64,000 nucleotides of DNA from CAVPKN01 sp963832835 (GTDB taxonomy: Bacteria; Chlamydiota; Chlamydiia; Chlamydiales; JAAKFR01): NCBI GenBank assembly GCA_963832835.1, contig CAWHVD010000001.1, positions 1,798,001 to 1,862,000 of the forward strand, written 5' to 3'. Below, in pieces: positions 1-7,992 of this stretch. The notes under the pieces were generated by a model. It was not told the origin of the DNA and made no database searches. It saw only the letters and a program-made list of their open reading frames with translations. The translations under genes were made by a program, and so were the position numbers. How positions within the stretch are numbered: the first letter of the stretch is position 1; each line of letters opens with the position of its first letter.

Positions 1-42
1 GTTCTTGTCGGCATGGCCCCGACCATCCAAGCAGGCACGATT

Positions 43-90
43 TTGGCCCGTACTCACCCTACGGGCCAAATTTCTCGGCTTTTTTCTTTT
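43..90 (+). terminator. Probable rho-independent terminator of an upstream gene
   Basis: A perfect 10-bp inverted repeat (43-52 with 60-69, 7-nt loop) is followed by a T-rich tract from about 80. Frame 1 is open from base 1 to a TAA at 91-93 (30 codons), so the last residues of an upstream gene may overlap it. The fragment is too short to identify. Confidence 0.5.
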
Positions 91-158
91 TAAATATTTA
101 TAAATAAGAGAACCTGTTATAGTTAATCGCTTTTCAAATGAGAATTTAACAGGAAATA

Positions 159-1442
159 ATGTCATTTAAAATTCTTGGCCTTCAACCAGAACTTCTTCAA
201 GCAATTGATGAACAGGGGTACACTGAGGCCACACCCATTCAAATACAAGCTATCCCGCTCATCCTTAAAGGGAATGATATTTTGGCGGGTGCCCAAACAG
301 GCACCGGAAAAACAGCCAGTTTTACCCTTCCGCTTCTTCAGCTTTTGATGAACAATCATCAGCCTCAAAAACGCGCAATACGTACACTGATTTTAACCCC
401 TACGCGCGAACTTGCAGCTCAAGTAGCTGATAGTGTTCAAACTTATGGAAAGTATCTACCTTTGAAGGCTCAAGTCATCTTTGGAGGAGTGAATATCAAT
501 ATGCAAATTAAAAGATTGCAGGGCGGTGCAGATATTTTGATTGCTACTCCTGGACGCCTCCTAGACCTCGTCTCACAAAAAATCATTAACCTCTCACATA
601 TCGAAATCCTTGTAATCGATGAAGCCGATCGTATGATGGATATGGGTTTCATCCATGACCTAAGGAAGATCTTGGCCCTTCTGCCAACAAGTCGACAAAA
701 CCTTTTATTTTCTGCAACTTTCTCACAAGATATTAAAACTCTCGCTTACGGCATCCTCAAGTCCCCCCAAACTATTGAAGTCACGCGTCATAATACTCCA
801 GCTGAATTAGTCTCCCAAGTCGTTTACCCGGTGGATAATAAACGTAAACATGAGCTCCTTTCCTTTTTAATTTCTACGAAAAAATGGGAACAAGTTCTGG
901 TATTCACGCGCACCAAACATGGCGCTAACCGACTAGCAAAGCAACTCACAGCCAACGGAATTACCTCTGATGCGATTCATGGCAATAAAAGTCAGAATGC
1001 GCGTACAAAGGCTCTACACGACTTTAAAAAAGGCTTAATACGTGTACTTGTAGCCACAGATATTGCTGCAAGGGGTATCGATATTGATCTACTCCCCCAT
1101 GTCGTTAATTTTGAACTTCCCAATGTTCCTGAGGATTATGTCCACCGCATTGGACGTACTGGACGAGCAGGGAATGAGGGAAAAGCCTATTCGCTTGTTT
1201 GCATTGATGAAAATAAATTACTGTCAGACATCGAGCGCCTTTTAAAACGAAAGATTCCTAAAGTGGTTGAACCTGGTTATGAACCAGACCCTTCTATCGC
1301 TGCTGAACCCATTCCCAATGGACGTGGCAATCAGGGGTCCAGAAACCACTCTAGGGGCTACTCTGGTAGAAACAATCATTCACCCAGACAATCGCCTTCA
1401 CATCAAGACCGTTATACCATCTTATCAAAAATAAAGCCATGA
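159..1442 (+). CDS. rhlE: DEAD-box ATP-dependent RNA helicase, RhlE-like
   Basis: Cytoplasmic RNA helicase that unwinds short RNA duplexes during ribosome assembly or mRNA turnover. The 427-residue product shows the family motifs in order: Q-motif region near residue 25, Walker A AQTGTGKT (about 43-50), PTRELA, TPGRLLDL, DEAD in VIDEADRMMDMGF, SAT, ARGIDID and HRIGRTGRAG. A basic, Gly/Asn/Ser-rich tail follows, typical of RhlE. AACAGGAA lies just before the ATG. The last five codons and the TGA stop belong to a family A repeat that starts at 1415. Removing the repeat and one copy of its TTA duplication restores CGT-TAG, so the original stop was at the insertion site. The helicase core is intact. 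Confidence 0.93.
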   Translation: MSFKILGLQPELLQAIDEQGYTEATPIQIQAIPLILKGNDILAGAQTGTGKTASFTLPLLQLLMNNHQPQKRAIRTLILTPTRELAAQVADSVQTYGKYLPLKAQVIFGGVNINMQIKRLQGGADILIATPGRLLDLVSQKIINLSHIEILVIDEADRMMDMGFIHDLRKILALLPTSRQNLLFSATFSQDIKTLAYGILKSPQTIEVTRHNTPAELVSQVVYPVDNKRKHELLSFLISTKKWEQVLVFTRTKHGANRLAKQLTANGITSDAIHGNKSQNARTKALHDFKKGLIRVLVATDIAARGIDIDLLPHVVNFELPNVPEDYVHRIGRTGRAGNEGKAYSLVCIDENKLLSDIERLLKRKIPKVVEPGYEPDPSIAAEPIPNGRGNQGSRNHSRGYSGRNNHSPRQSPSHQDRYTILSKIKP

Positions 1443-1574
1443 AGTGGCACTGGGTAACATGCTAGATTTGAAGGATCGTTTCGAAGCCTATGTTTTTGTA
1501 CCTAAGCGAGAAAGGATCATTCAAAAATGGCGTGTTATACAGTGCCAATTCGTGGGTTATTTTTGATAAATGTA
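1415..1574. repeat. Family A palindromic repeat (IS630-type ends) on the rhlE stop codon
   Basis: About 160 bp with TTA on both sides (1412-1414 and 1575-1577). The body matches the other family A copies (GATCGTTTCGAAGCCTATG and AATGGCGTGTTATACAGTG motifs). Its ends read TACCATCTTATCAAAAATAA, closer to the terminal repeat of the IS630-like element at 37719 than to the TACCATTTCCAG ends of most copies. The right end is slightly degraded. Confidence 0.85.
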
Positions 1575-1596
1575 TTAGTTATAGGTTGTCAATAAG

Positions 1597-1761
1597 ATGA
1601 AAAATACTCCGAACTCTAACACCATTCATCCTGATCTTGTAAAAGCCAATGAAATTGCATACGAGACTAGCGATTTGATTTGCAAGAACCTGGTCAAAGA
1701 AGCAGCGAACGAAAAGTATGGTGCGTGTGGGCTCGAAATAAAAAAACTTTCTATTATATAA
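1597..1761 (+). CDS. Small ORF, possible remnant of a larger gene
   Basis: A 54-codon ORF (start MKNTPNSNTIHPDL, end LEIKKLSII) directly after the repeat. The stretch ANEKYGACGLEI resembles the start of MepB-like proteins, so it may be a truncated N-terminus. This is weak, and it could be non-coding. No clear ribosome binding site is visible (CAATAAG before the ATG). Confidence 0.3.
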   Translation: MKNTPNSNTIHPDLVKANEIAYETSDLICKNLVKEAANEKYGACGLEIKKLSII

Positions 1762-1771
1762 TCATTCTTGC

Positions 1772-1807
1772 TAACCTCGAAATCCTAAAAAAAAGAAATC
1801 GAGGTTA
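1772..1807 (+). promoter_or_regulatory. Leader hairpin covering the Shine-Dalgarno of the porin gene
   Basis: TAACCTCGA (1772-1780) and TCGAGGTTA (1799-1807) form a perfect 9-bp stem around an A-rich loop. The GAGG that would serve as ribosome binding site for the ATG at 1812 lies inside the 3' arm, so the folded leader would hide it. This could give temperature- or factor-dependent translation. Alternatively it could be a terminator for the small ORF, but no T-run follows. Confidence 0.45.
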
Positions 1808-1811
1808 AAAT

Positions 1812-2807
1812 ATGAAGAAAATTTTTCCCACTTTTATGACGCTTTTCATGCTTTCAGGATCTGTGTTTGCTGACTCTGAATGCTGTTCCAACAATTGCTA
1901 CGACAGTTGTTTCCGCTCTCTGATCAGCCAAGGTGGCTTGTATGTTGGGTTAACAGGTATTTATGCTGTGCCTAGCGAGACAGGGCTGGGTAACTTTACA
2001 GATAGCTGGCAGTATGCGGATTCTACAGGTGTTACTGCATTAAGCAAGCCATCTAAAGCCAAGTATAAAGGAGCTGGTGCTGTTAAGCTGGGCTATGATA
2101 TTCCATGCACAGCAAACAACCTGGAAGTTGAATACGTGCACTTAGATAATTCTAGGCACAATGTTAACGATACCTCAGATAACCCCTTGAGTTTCGGTAG
2201 CGTGTTTTTCAATTTATCCATTCCTACCCCGCCCGGGACAGTTTTCATCAGTGATTCTCACTTGAACTATTCACTGAATCAAGTCGATGTGAGTTTAGGC
2301 CATCGTTTTATCGGAGCTTGTGGTCGCCTACAGCTGCATCCTCTGTTTGGTGTGCGGTACGCCAACTTACGTCATGATCTAACTTTTCTTTCAGGCAACG
2401 TGAAGTCGACTTATAGGGGTGTTGGCCCTATGATTGGCATTGATGGTCTATACACCCTTTGGAGAAACTTGTGTATCACTACCCGTTTTGATTCATCGGT
2501 GCTCATGGGAACTGTAAACGCCAACTCGATTTTGCGTTTCGGCACTGAATACAGATATAAATCTCCTAGCACAGACCGTGTCATCACCACCCTTGGAGGT
2601 AGACTTGGGCTCGCCTACAATTTTTGCCTATGCCGATCTAGAATTGGGCTCGAATTAGGCTATCAGGCTAATATTTATATCGGTCCATTTGATACAATCA
2701 CCGGAATTACAGGGCTCGTAGCCCCCACCGATCAAAGGATTAATTCCATCACTACCAACAACTTTGCATACACAGGACCTTATCTTACTTTAAACTGGCA
2801 CATGTAA
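1812..2807 (+). CDS. Legionella-type major outer membrane protein (porin-like)
   Basis: Predicted outer-membrane beta-barrel of 331 residues. The N-terminus is a clear signal peptide (MKKIFPTFMTLFMLSGSVFA, cleaved before DSECC) followed by a cysteine-rich stretch. The mature part begins GGLYVGLTGIYAVPSETGL, the pattern of the Legionella OMP / chlamydial MOMP-like family, with alternating hydrophobic strands and a final LTLNWHM ending near an aromatic residue. Such proteins are surface porins and adhesins, and some may be disulphide cross-linked in chlamydial envelopes. The gene is monocistronic: a hairpin leader lies upstream, and a family A repeat plus a strong terminator lie downstream. Confidence 0.8.
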   Translation: MKKIFPTFMTLFMLSGSVFADSECCSNNCYDSCFRSLISQGGLYVGLTGIYAVPSETGLGNFTDSWQYADSTGVTALSKPSKAKYKGAGAVKLGYDIPCTANNLEVEYVHLDNSRHNVNDTSDNPLSFGSVFFNLSIPTPPGTVFISDSHLNYSLNQVDVSLGHRFIGACGRLQLHPLFGVRYANLRHDLTFLSGNVKSTYRGVGPMIGIDGLYTLWRNLCITTRFDSSVLMGTVNANSILRFGTEYRYKSPSTDRVITTLGGRLGLAYNFCLCRSRIGLELGYQANIYIGPFDTITGITGLVAPTDQRINSITTNNFAYTGPYLTLNWHM

Positions 2808-2825
2808 GACGGTTGTGAATAGTTA

Positions 2826-2986
2826 CACCATTTCCAGAAAATAAAGTCACAAATTGGCACTGTATAACACGCCATTTTTGAACGATCCTTTCTCGCTTAG
2901 GTGCAAAAACATAGGCTTCGAAACGATCATCCAAATCTGTCATGTTACCCAGTACCACTTCATGACTTTATTTTCTGGAAATGGTA
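2826..2986. repeat. Family A palindromic repeat between the porin stop and its terminator
   Basis: A full 161-bp copy flanked by TTA (2823-2825 and 2987-2989). The termini are ACCATTTCCAGAAAATAAAG and its complement. It separates the porin stop codon (2807) from the terminator at 3009. The left flank GTGAATAGTTA resembles the end of a family B element, so it may have landed in a family B remnant. Confidence 0.9.
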
Positions 2987-3008
2987 TTAAAGCCAAAAAG
3001 ATCGAGCA

Positions 3009-3040
3009 GAAGGCGGGTATTCAACCCGCCTTCTTTTTTT
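3009..3040 (+). terminator. Rho-independent terminator of the porin gene
   Basis: GAAGGCGGGT (3009-3018), loop ATTCA, ACCCGCCTTC (3024-3033) and seven T residues. It is a textbook terminator in + orientation, now about 200 bp from the porin stop because a repeat was inserted between them. Confidence 0.85.
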
Positions 3041-3099
3041 ACCTCCAAAGAACCCCTTGCAAAATTCCCGATGAAGAAGAGAACATGCAAAGAGAGATT

Positions 3100-4695
3100 T
3101 TATGGAGATATTTCGTTTTTTAACGAGAGCCACCATGAGCATGAACCAATTGCAATCATGAGTACACTGACCACTCCCCCTCCAGCCATCAGGATGACTG
3201 TGGGCAGCGTCAGTATGATTCCCTTTCCTTGATAGACAATGCTTCCTGGTTGAAGAACCAGACAGGTCATAAACCCGACAAACAATAGAGTCAGAAAAAT
3301 ACCACTGACGACTAAGATAACCCTTTCTGTAACTAGAGAATCGAGTGGATCTAATGGTGGATGCACAAAATCGGAAAATGAAATGGCATTGCGATATGCA
3401 ATCCATCTTCTAGGACCTTCCAAACTTGTACCAAGTATTAATTCAGACTGAATAGCTTCTCTATTGTCTAGACGCTGGTAAGAAAAATCTCTTATTGTAG
3501 TTTGTCTCACATGAGCGCTAGAAAACGAAGAGGCAAAGCGTATACCTTTTTGCAGCATATTTAGATCACGCTTTGGTGCAAATATCTGTTGTGCAGATGG
3601 ATGAATATAGTAAACTTGTAAATCAAGATAGCGTGGATCAACTGTTGAGCCTAAATGAGCTCCTCCTATGCACGGAATGTAATCTGCTCCATCATCAGAT
3701 TCATCTCCACCATTACGAATCACTGTAAGAGGTAATTTGTGATAACGCTCATTTAGCTCCACAAGATTTTTAAACAAAGCTTCAGCTTCAGATCCTACAC
3801 CGACTGACCCCACCGTTGTCAAACCGGCTAACACGCACTCCGGAAGTTGCATCACTAGAACAGCAAGCCTTTGGGCATGTGCTCCTCCTAGGCTCTTGCC
3901 ATATATTCGTACTTCTTGCACTTTTTGTTGGATCAGATACTCAGAAACCATCGGCCAAACAGCTTGAATACCTCCATTTCCAATCTCATAATGAAGATCA
4001 TTCAGTCCACTTTTGAGCCCATCTGTTGCTGTTCGACGCATAGCCGTACCTCGACATATGATCTTAACCTGCGTTGGGTCGGCTATATTTTTTAAAATGG
4101 AAACATAAGCCCCTTCTCGGACGATGATTTTATCGACTTGAAAAATGTCCTCTTTTCCCAAGTAGATGTATGCGCCTTCTTGAAACTCCCGGTCAGCCAT
4201 ACGGGAGGTCAAAAATTCAGCCCCGCGAATCGCTATTTTGTGAGGGTCCCCTTCTTGCTGAGTGGTAAAATAGTGATGCCACTGTAGATAGACCTTTTCA
4301 CAAAGCCCTTCAAAACCCTTTCCGCTTGTTTTTGCCTTATCATCATCAAAGCTATTGGCCTCTGGTGCTTGATCCAAAAAGATTTGTTCGAATCCTTCCA
4401 GGTTCGATAAATTTAAGGGTGGGCCATCCTCTTCAAATACAGCCATTTTAACAAAAACTTGTCTGAGCACCTCCTTTGTCAAGGCTGGAGTCGGACATTG
4501 CTCTAGAATTTCCTGAATGGGAAAGTCATTAAAAATTTGCTTAAAGAGTTTTTGTGTCCGCACAGCGACAGCTTCGTCATAAGTCTCTGAAGCCACAAAA
4601 GTGTATCCTATTTTTTTTGAACCTTTTATTACCAAAAAGTGAGAATCTGGTTGATGATGAAAAGCTGAATATATTTGATTGATGTACTGTGCCAT
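3100..4695 (-). CDS. Lipase-like alpha/beta-hydrolase with C-terminal membrane hairpin
   Basis: Large protein of unknown exact role. The motif VRIYGKSLGGAHAQRLAV contains a GxSxG nucleophile elbow (GKSLG), as in class-3 lipase-like hydrolases, and a later HLGSTVDP segment could hold a catalytic His or Asp. The last about 80 residues hold two closely spaced hydrophobic segments (from VILVVSGIFLTLLF and IILTLPTVILMAGG), a bilobed hairpin of the sort chlamydiae use in inclusion-membrane proteins. There is no N-terminal signal peptide. A TTG at 4710 extends the frame by five codons. The ATG at 4695 (MAQYIN) is preferred, although AAAAAAGGA abuts it. A secreted or membrane-anchored effector is an inference. 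Confidence 0.6.
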   Translation of the reverse strand: MAQYINQIYSAFHHQPDSHFLVIKGSKKIGYTFVASETYDEAVAVRTQKLFKQIFNDFPIQEILEQCPTPALTKEVLRQVFVKMAVFEEDGPPLNLSNLEGFEQIFLDQAPEANSFDDDKAKTSGKGFEGLCEKVYLQWHHYFTTQQEGDPHKIAIRGAEFLTSRMADREFQEGAYIYLGKEDIFQVDKIIVREGAYVSILKNIADPTQVKIICRGTAMRRTATDGLKSGLNDLHYEIGNGGIQAVWPMVSEYLIQQKVQEVRIYGKSLGGAHAQRLAVLVMQLPECVLAGLTTVGSVGVGSEAEALFKNLVELNERYHKLPLTVIRNGGDESDDGADYIPCIGGAHLGSTVDPRYLDLQVYYIHPSAQQIFAPKRDLNMLQKGIRFASSFSSAHVRQTTIRDFSYQRLDNREAIQSELILGTSLEGPRRWIAYRNAISFSDFVHPPLDPLDSLVTERVILVVSGIFLTLLFVGFMTCLVLQPGSIVYQGKGIILTLPTVILMAGGGVVSVLMIAIGSCSWWLSLKNEISP

Positions 4696-4948
4696 TCCTT
4701 TTTTCCACAAAAAAACAATTTATTAAAGACCCATCATAGACTACTCGCGTTAAGTTCTCATAAATTTACACTTCATGTCATGTCAGCTGCAAGCAATATA
4801 AATAATTCTTAATCGAATATTTAATTTAATCCACTAAACTAGATGGAAAATACGGGAAAACCGCGTGCCATCTCAAACTGCCCACATCTCAAACAACAAC
4901 CCTCAAATCCCCCATCCTAGCGCTGATCTATGCTCCACAAAAAGGTTA

Positions 4949-5145
4949 ATGACTAAAGGGCACGTCGGCAAAAGAATGGCGCAGGCCGTCCTCAAGGCAC
5001 AAGAAAGTCCCCTCCTACTACAACGATTCGCCTGCACACAGATTATGCCAAATGGATCAAAGAACATGAAGATGATCTAAATTGCCTTATCTCAGGGGAG
5101 AAGGTCATTGTATCTGCTCGCAAACGTGCAAAAAGAGATCATTAA
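4949..5145 (+). pseudogene. Short basic protein, apparently frameshifted
   Basis: The frame ending GEKVIVSARKRAKRDH (stop 5143-5145) reads upstream through GRPQGTRKSPPTTTIRLHTD and DYAKWIKEHEDDLN but has no start. The frame starting at ATG 4949 reads MTKGHVGK. They join if one A is added in the AAAA run near 4970. This suggests a ~65-residue basic protein broken by a one-base deletion, or a sequencing error. An annotator may instead call a 71-codon ORF from 4865, which looks spurious. The family is unknown. Confidence 0.35.
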
Positions 5146-5201
5146 GCTTCATTAATTTATAGTTAATTTTTTAATTTAATTACTTATAAACATAGATAAT
5201 G

Positions 5202-5207
5202 TATAAT
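5202..5207 (+). promoter_or_regulatory. Candidate -10 box for the PP2C-like gene
   Basis: TATAAT lies 31 bp upstream of the ATG at 5238 in a very AT-rich leader that also holds an AGAGAG ribosome binding site. No convincing -35 box is visible, so only the -10 element is claimed. Confidence 0.35.
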
Positions 5208-5237
5208 ACTTGAAAAATTAAATAAATAGAGAGAACA

Positions 5238-6452
5238 ATGTCAGATACAAAAACTGCAACATTAGGTACTGGGGAAAATTCGCTAACCCCAAACGTGATG
5301 CATAAAAATACAGGCAATCTGGGCGGTAAGAAAGTGGCGCAATGGAAAAAGCCTCTTTTTATTGCGCTCATTATTATAGGTGGCCTTGGACTAGTGGGAG
5401 CTGGGGTCGGATTAGCTAGCTTCGGGGCGCACCAAGGATGGTGGACAGCCGGTTCTCTGAGTAATCTCGACCAAGTTTATGCAATTATTATGATGGGAGT
5501 TGGCGGCGGAGGAATCATATTCTTAATTGCAGGAATAGTCGGCTTAGTCACAGCACTTTCCGCTGAAAATGAAGTTAAGTGTTTGAATACCAAAGAAAAT
5601 AATGCAGAACAAGTAGCAACTATAGAGCATCCTCTCGTCCCTCTTGAATTACAAGGAAGTAGCACAACAATAGATGCGTCATACGATCGCGATGATGACA
5701 GTGGGATTTTAGACTTAGCTTATCACGATACTAAGTCGGGTTTTGGATGTGTTGTAGATGGCACAGGACACAACAACCCTAGAATGCGAACAGCACTCAA
5801 GGAACATTTTGATCCATTTATCAAGAAATACAGTGAAGGCTTATCAAATGATGGGCCTACTACTCAAGAAAAAGCCACCCAATACTTTAAAGATAGGTTT
5901 ATAGATCTTAATAAGCAGTTCAAAGATAAAGATTTGACTACGAACAAAGTGAAAGTCTATCCATTAAAAAAGCAATGTACAGACATCGACAATGACCCTC
6001 AGCTTGGTACTTTTCTTGACTCAACCTATAGGCCAGCTATGAGTTTTGCACAATTGGTGCGTGTACAAGATCAACTCATTCTTCTTACTGCTCAAGCAGG
6101 TGATACGATGATAGTCGTCGAAATGCTCAATGGAGAGCTAAGAACCACTCAAAAGTCAAGTCACCAGGGGGTTGGCGATAAAGTACCTGTTCAATCTTTT
6201 GATATCACAGGAGCCAAAAGAGTAATCGGCTTTTCAGATGGGATAGGTGAATTTATGACTTTTGAAGAATTAAAAGAAATCATCACAACCACTGCGAGTG
6301 ACCAACTTTTTAACCGCTTAAAGGAAAAAGCAATTTCTGATCGGGCTGTTGACTCCTCGGCACTAGCAGCTAATGGCGCTTACTTCAAGGCTTACGAAAA
6401 AGATAATCAGGACCGTGTGGATGATATGAGCTTATTTGTATTAGATATATAG
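5238..6452 (+). CDS. Inc-like membrane-anchored PP2C-family phosphatase
   Basis: The 404-residue protein has two parts. Residues 38-62 and 81-107 are two long hydrophobic helices separated by a short loop, with no signal peptide: the bilobed layout of chlamydial inclusion membrane (Inc) proteins. Residues 150-404 carry the order of PP2C motifs: VVDGTGHNNP (D174), QAGDTMIVV (G288-D289), GFSDGIGEF (D334) and a terminal VDDMSLFVL (D395-D396). PP2C enzymes are metal-dependent Ser/Thr phosphatases, and those Asp residues normally bind the metals. If exported by type III secretion, the enzyme would face the host cytosol. That is inference. A degenerate non-catalytic PP2C fold is also possible, because the N-terminal RxxNED motif is not seen. 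Confidence 0.65.
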   Translation: MSDTKTATLGTGENSLTPNVMHKNTGNLGGKKVAQWKKPLFIALIIIGGLGLVGAGVGLASFGAHQGWWTAGSLSNLDQVYAIIMMGVGGGGIIFLIAGIVGLVTALSAENEVKCLNTKENNAEQVATIEHPLVPLELQGSSTTIDASYDRDDDSGILDLAYHDTKSGFGCVVDGTGHNNPRMRTALKEHFDPFIKKYSEGLSNDGPTTQEKATQYFKDRFIDLNKQFKDKDLTTNKVKVYPLKKQCTDIDNDPQLGTFLDSTYRPAMSFAQLVRVQDQLILLTAQAGDTMIVVEMLNGELRTTQKSSHQGVGDKVPVQSFDITGAKRVIGFSDGIGEFMTFEELKEIITTTASDQLFNRLKEKAISDRAVDSSALAANGAYFKAYEKDNQDRVDDMSLFVLDI

Positions 6453-6509
6453 GCTATCTTAAAGTGCGTAGAGAACCTTCTCTTCTCGCTGCACTAGGTC
6501 ACGGTCACG

Positions 6510-7005
6510 GTAGGGACGTCAATTTCTCGACGCCCCCCGCTCAGATCCGTACGTGCAGCATTACGGTGAAATCACCGCTCCTTGTAGCGTACCTATTACC
6601 GTTTGTGCCCATTTATACCATTTCCAGAAAATAAAGTCATGAAGTGGTACTGGGTAACATGACTGATTTGGATGATCGTTTCTAAGCCTATGTTTTTGCA
6701 CCTAAGCGAGAAAGGATCTTGCAAAAATGGCGTGTTATACAGTGCCAATTTGCGACTTTATTTTCTGGAAATGGTATTACCTCTCTCGGATACTCCTGCT
6801 CTGAGTCATTTTTGAATCAGACGCAGCAATCTCTGATCGGCAATTCGATGCTCTAAGAATTTCATCATCCATTCGTGATTGATCGTATCGAAAAATCCTC
6901 GAGTGTCTGCATCGAGCACCCAATTCTCTTTTCTACTATTCAATCCCACGTATAGGGCATCCAACGCTTGATGTTGGCTGCGTCCTGGGCGAAATCCATA
7001 TGAAA
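6510..7005 (-). pseudogene. Remnant of a group II intron reverse transcriptase
   Basis: On the minus strand 7003-6783 encodes GFSYGFRPGRSQHQALDAL and VLDADTRGFFDTINHEWMMK, hallmarks of group II intron reverse transcriptase, then hits TGA where family members have Trp. After a family A repeat the frame resumes (KWAQTVIGTLQGAVISP) and stops. The catalytic YADD region and maturase are deleted, and the sequence jumps to an intron 3' end (CGTACGGATCTGAGCGG, then a GC-rich hairpin ending at about 6510). It is dead, and differs from the intact intron at 9940-11768. Confidence 0.85.
6616..6776. repeat. Family A palindromic repeat inside the intron remnant
   Basis: A complete 161-bp copy flanked by TTA (6613-6615 and 6777-6779). 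Removing it rejoins the reverse transcriptase reading frame, so the repeat inserted into an existing intron ORF. Confidence 0.9.
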
Positions 7006-7443
7006 ATCCTAGATCTACTATGTGAGTACAGAAATATATTTGACGCTACATCATCTGCTGATCAGAACTTGTATAAAAAAGTTCAGGGTGGGATTGCAGT
7101 CAATGAACTTATTAAAGATAAAGTGATGTGGAAGATATGTGTTTATGCAAATTTACAAATTATAATCCGCTTGCATCACACATTGGAGGAGATTGTTAAG
7201 TTAACAAATGCAATAGAAAAAAATTTATCAAAAGTACTCAAAAGAGATCATTTTGAGAAGAATGCACGTCTATATGAGAAATGGAAAGCTTTATTTGAAG
7301 TCAAAAAGGGACAGAGGTGGCCTATTTGCCAGGCTATCGTCATAAATCAGGCATTTTTTCTAAATAAAGAAGGAACCCCCTCAGTGCAAGCATGGGATTT
7401 TCTGCTTGGACGGATTAAAAAAGTCCATGAACCGATAAAATAA
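7000..7443 (+). CDS. Hypothetical protein
   Basis: A 147-residue ORF beginning MKILDLLCEYRNIFD and ending GRIKKVHEPIK. It is rich in Lys, Ile and aromatic residues, with no signal peptide or clear membrane helix. I do not recognise a family. Its first codons overlap the truncated end of the intron remnant, so the gene may have lost its original 5' end there. The AT-rich composition differs from the conserved blocks, which suggests an accessory gene. Confidence 0.4.
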   Translation: MKILDLLCEYRNIFDATSSADQNLYKKVQGGIAVNELIKDKVMWKICVYANLQIIIRLHHTLEEIVKLTNAIEKNLSKVLKRDHFEKNARLYEKWKALFEVKKGQRWPICQAIVINQAFFLNKEGTPSVQAWDFLLGRIKKVHEPIK

Positions 7444-7600
7444 TTTAGAGATAAACAAGCAGCTCATCTTGATCCCAAGGCTGTAGGATTGAAGCTTTCA
7501 TTTGCGCCGGTTGAGTGCGTAAAATTTGCGTAATTGGAGAAAAACACAAATCGAGATGAATTGCGCATAAGTGAATGGAAGTTTCAGAGAATGAAAAGAG

Positions 7601-7653
7601 TGGGGGTGGCTAGATTCGAACTAGCGTAAGCCGAAGCTGTCGGATTTACAGTC
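7601..7653 (-). repeat. Distal attachment-site copy (tRNA-Tyr 3' fragment)
   Basis: Identical to 16375-16427 over 53 bp and diverging immediately afterwards. It contains the T-arm, variable arm and part of the anticodon arm, but no 5' half, so it is not a working tRNA. Confidence 0.8.
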
Positions 7654-7992
7654 TCCTCTTTTCCAATTCCCCACGGCTTTAAACAACACATATCAATCTA
7701 AAAACTAGACAGTTGAGTTAAAATAAATATTGATATTTGTTGGGAGTTCTAGGCAGTTTAAGCTTAATGCTGCCCCATTCTTGTCCCAAGCTAGCTACTT
7801 TTGAAGAAAATGAATTCTACTACGGATTTGTCTTGAGCCATACCTCCAACCCACTGGATGGTTTTGAAAATGCAGATCATCGAAGGTTCAAAAGGTTCAG
7901 ATGTAATTCTATGCAGCCTTGTATTTGCTCTTGCTTCATATGTCAACCAAACTGTAAACTGACAGAGAAGATAGCAATGATTTGAGGTTCAG
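7654..7992. other. Left end of the island, no confident gene
   Basis: An 82-codon frame (7737-7985) and a 30-codon ORF at 7870-7962 (MQIIEGSKGSDV, hydrophobic end) are open. Neither shows a family signature. The short one sits 30 bp before the TIGR04255 gene and could be a leader peptide or a remnant. Confidence 0.25.

Noticed and set aside
2854..3123. Repeated small ORFs starting MALYNTPFLNDPFSLRCKN (also at 16008, 22904 and 32465) and reverse forms starting MALGN
   Set aside because: They lie within family A repeats and differ only where they run into flanking DNA. They have no own ribosome binding site, and they read the same in unrelated contexts, so they are repeat artefacts.
7737..7985. 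82-codon ORF at the island start
   Set aside because: Its Cys/Pro/Phe-rich composition has no family pattern, and a different frame looks equally open. Kept only as an uncertain spacer.
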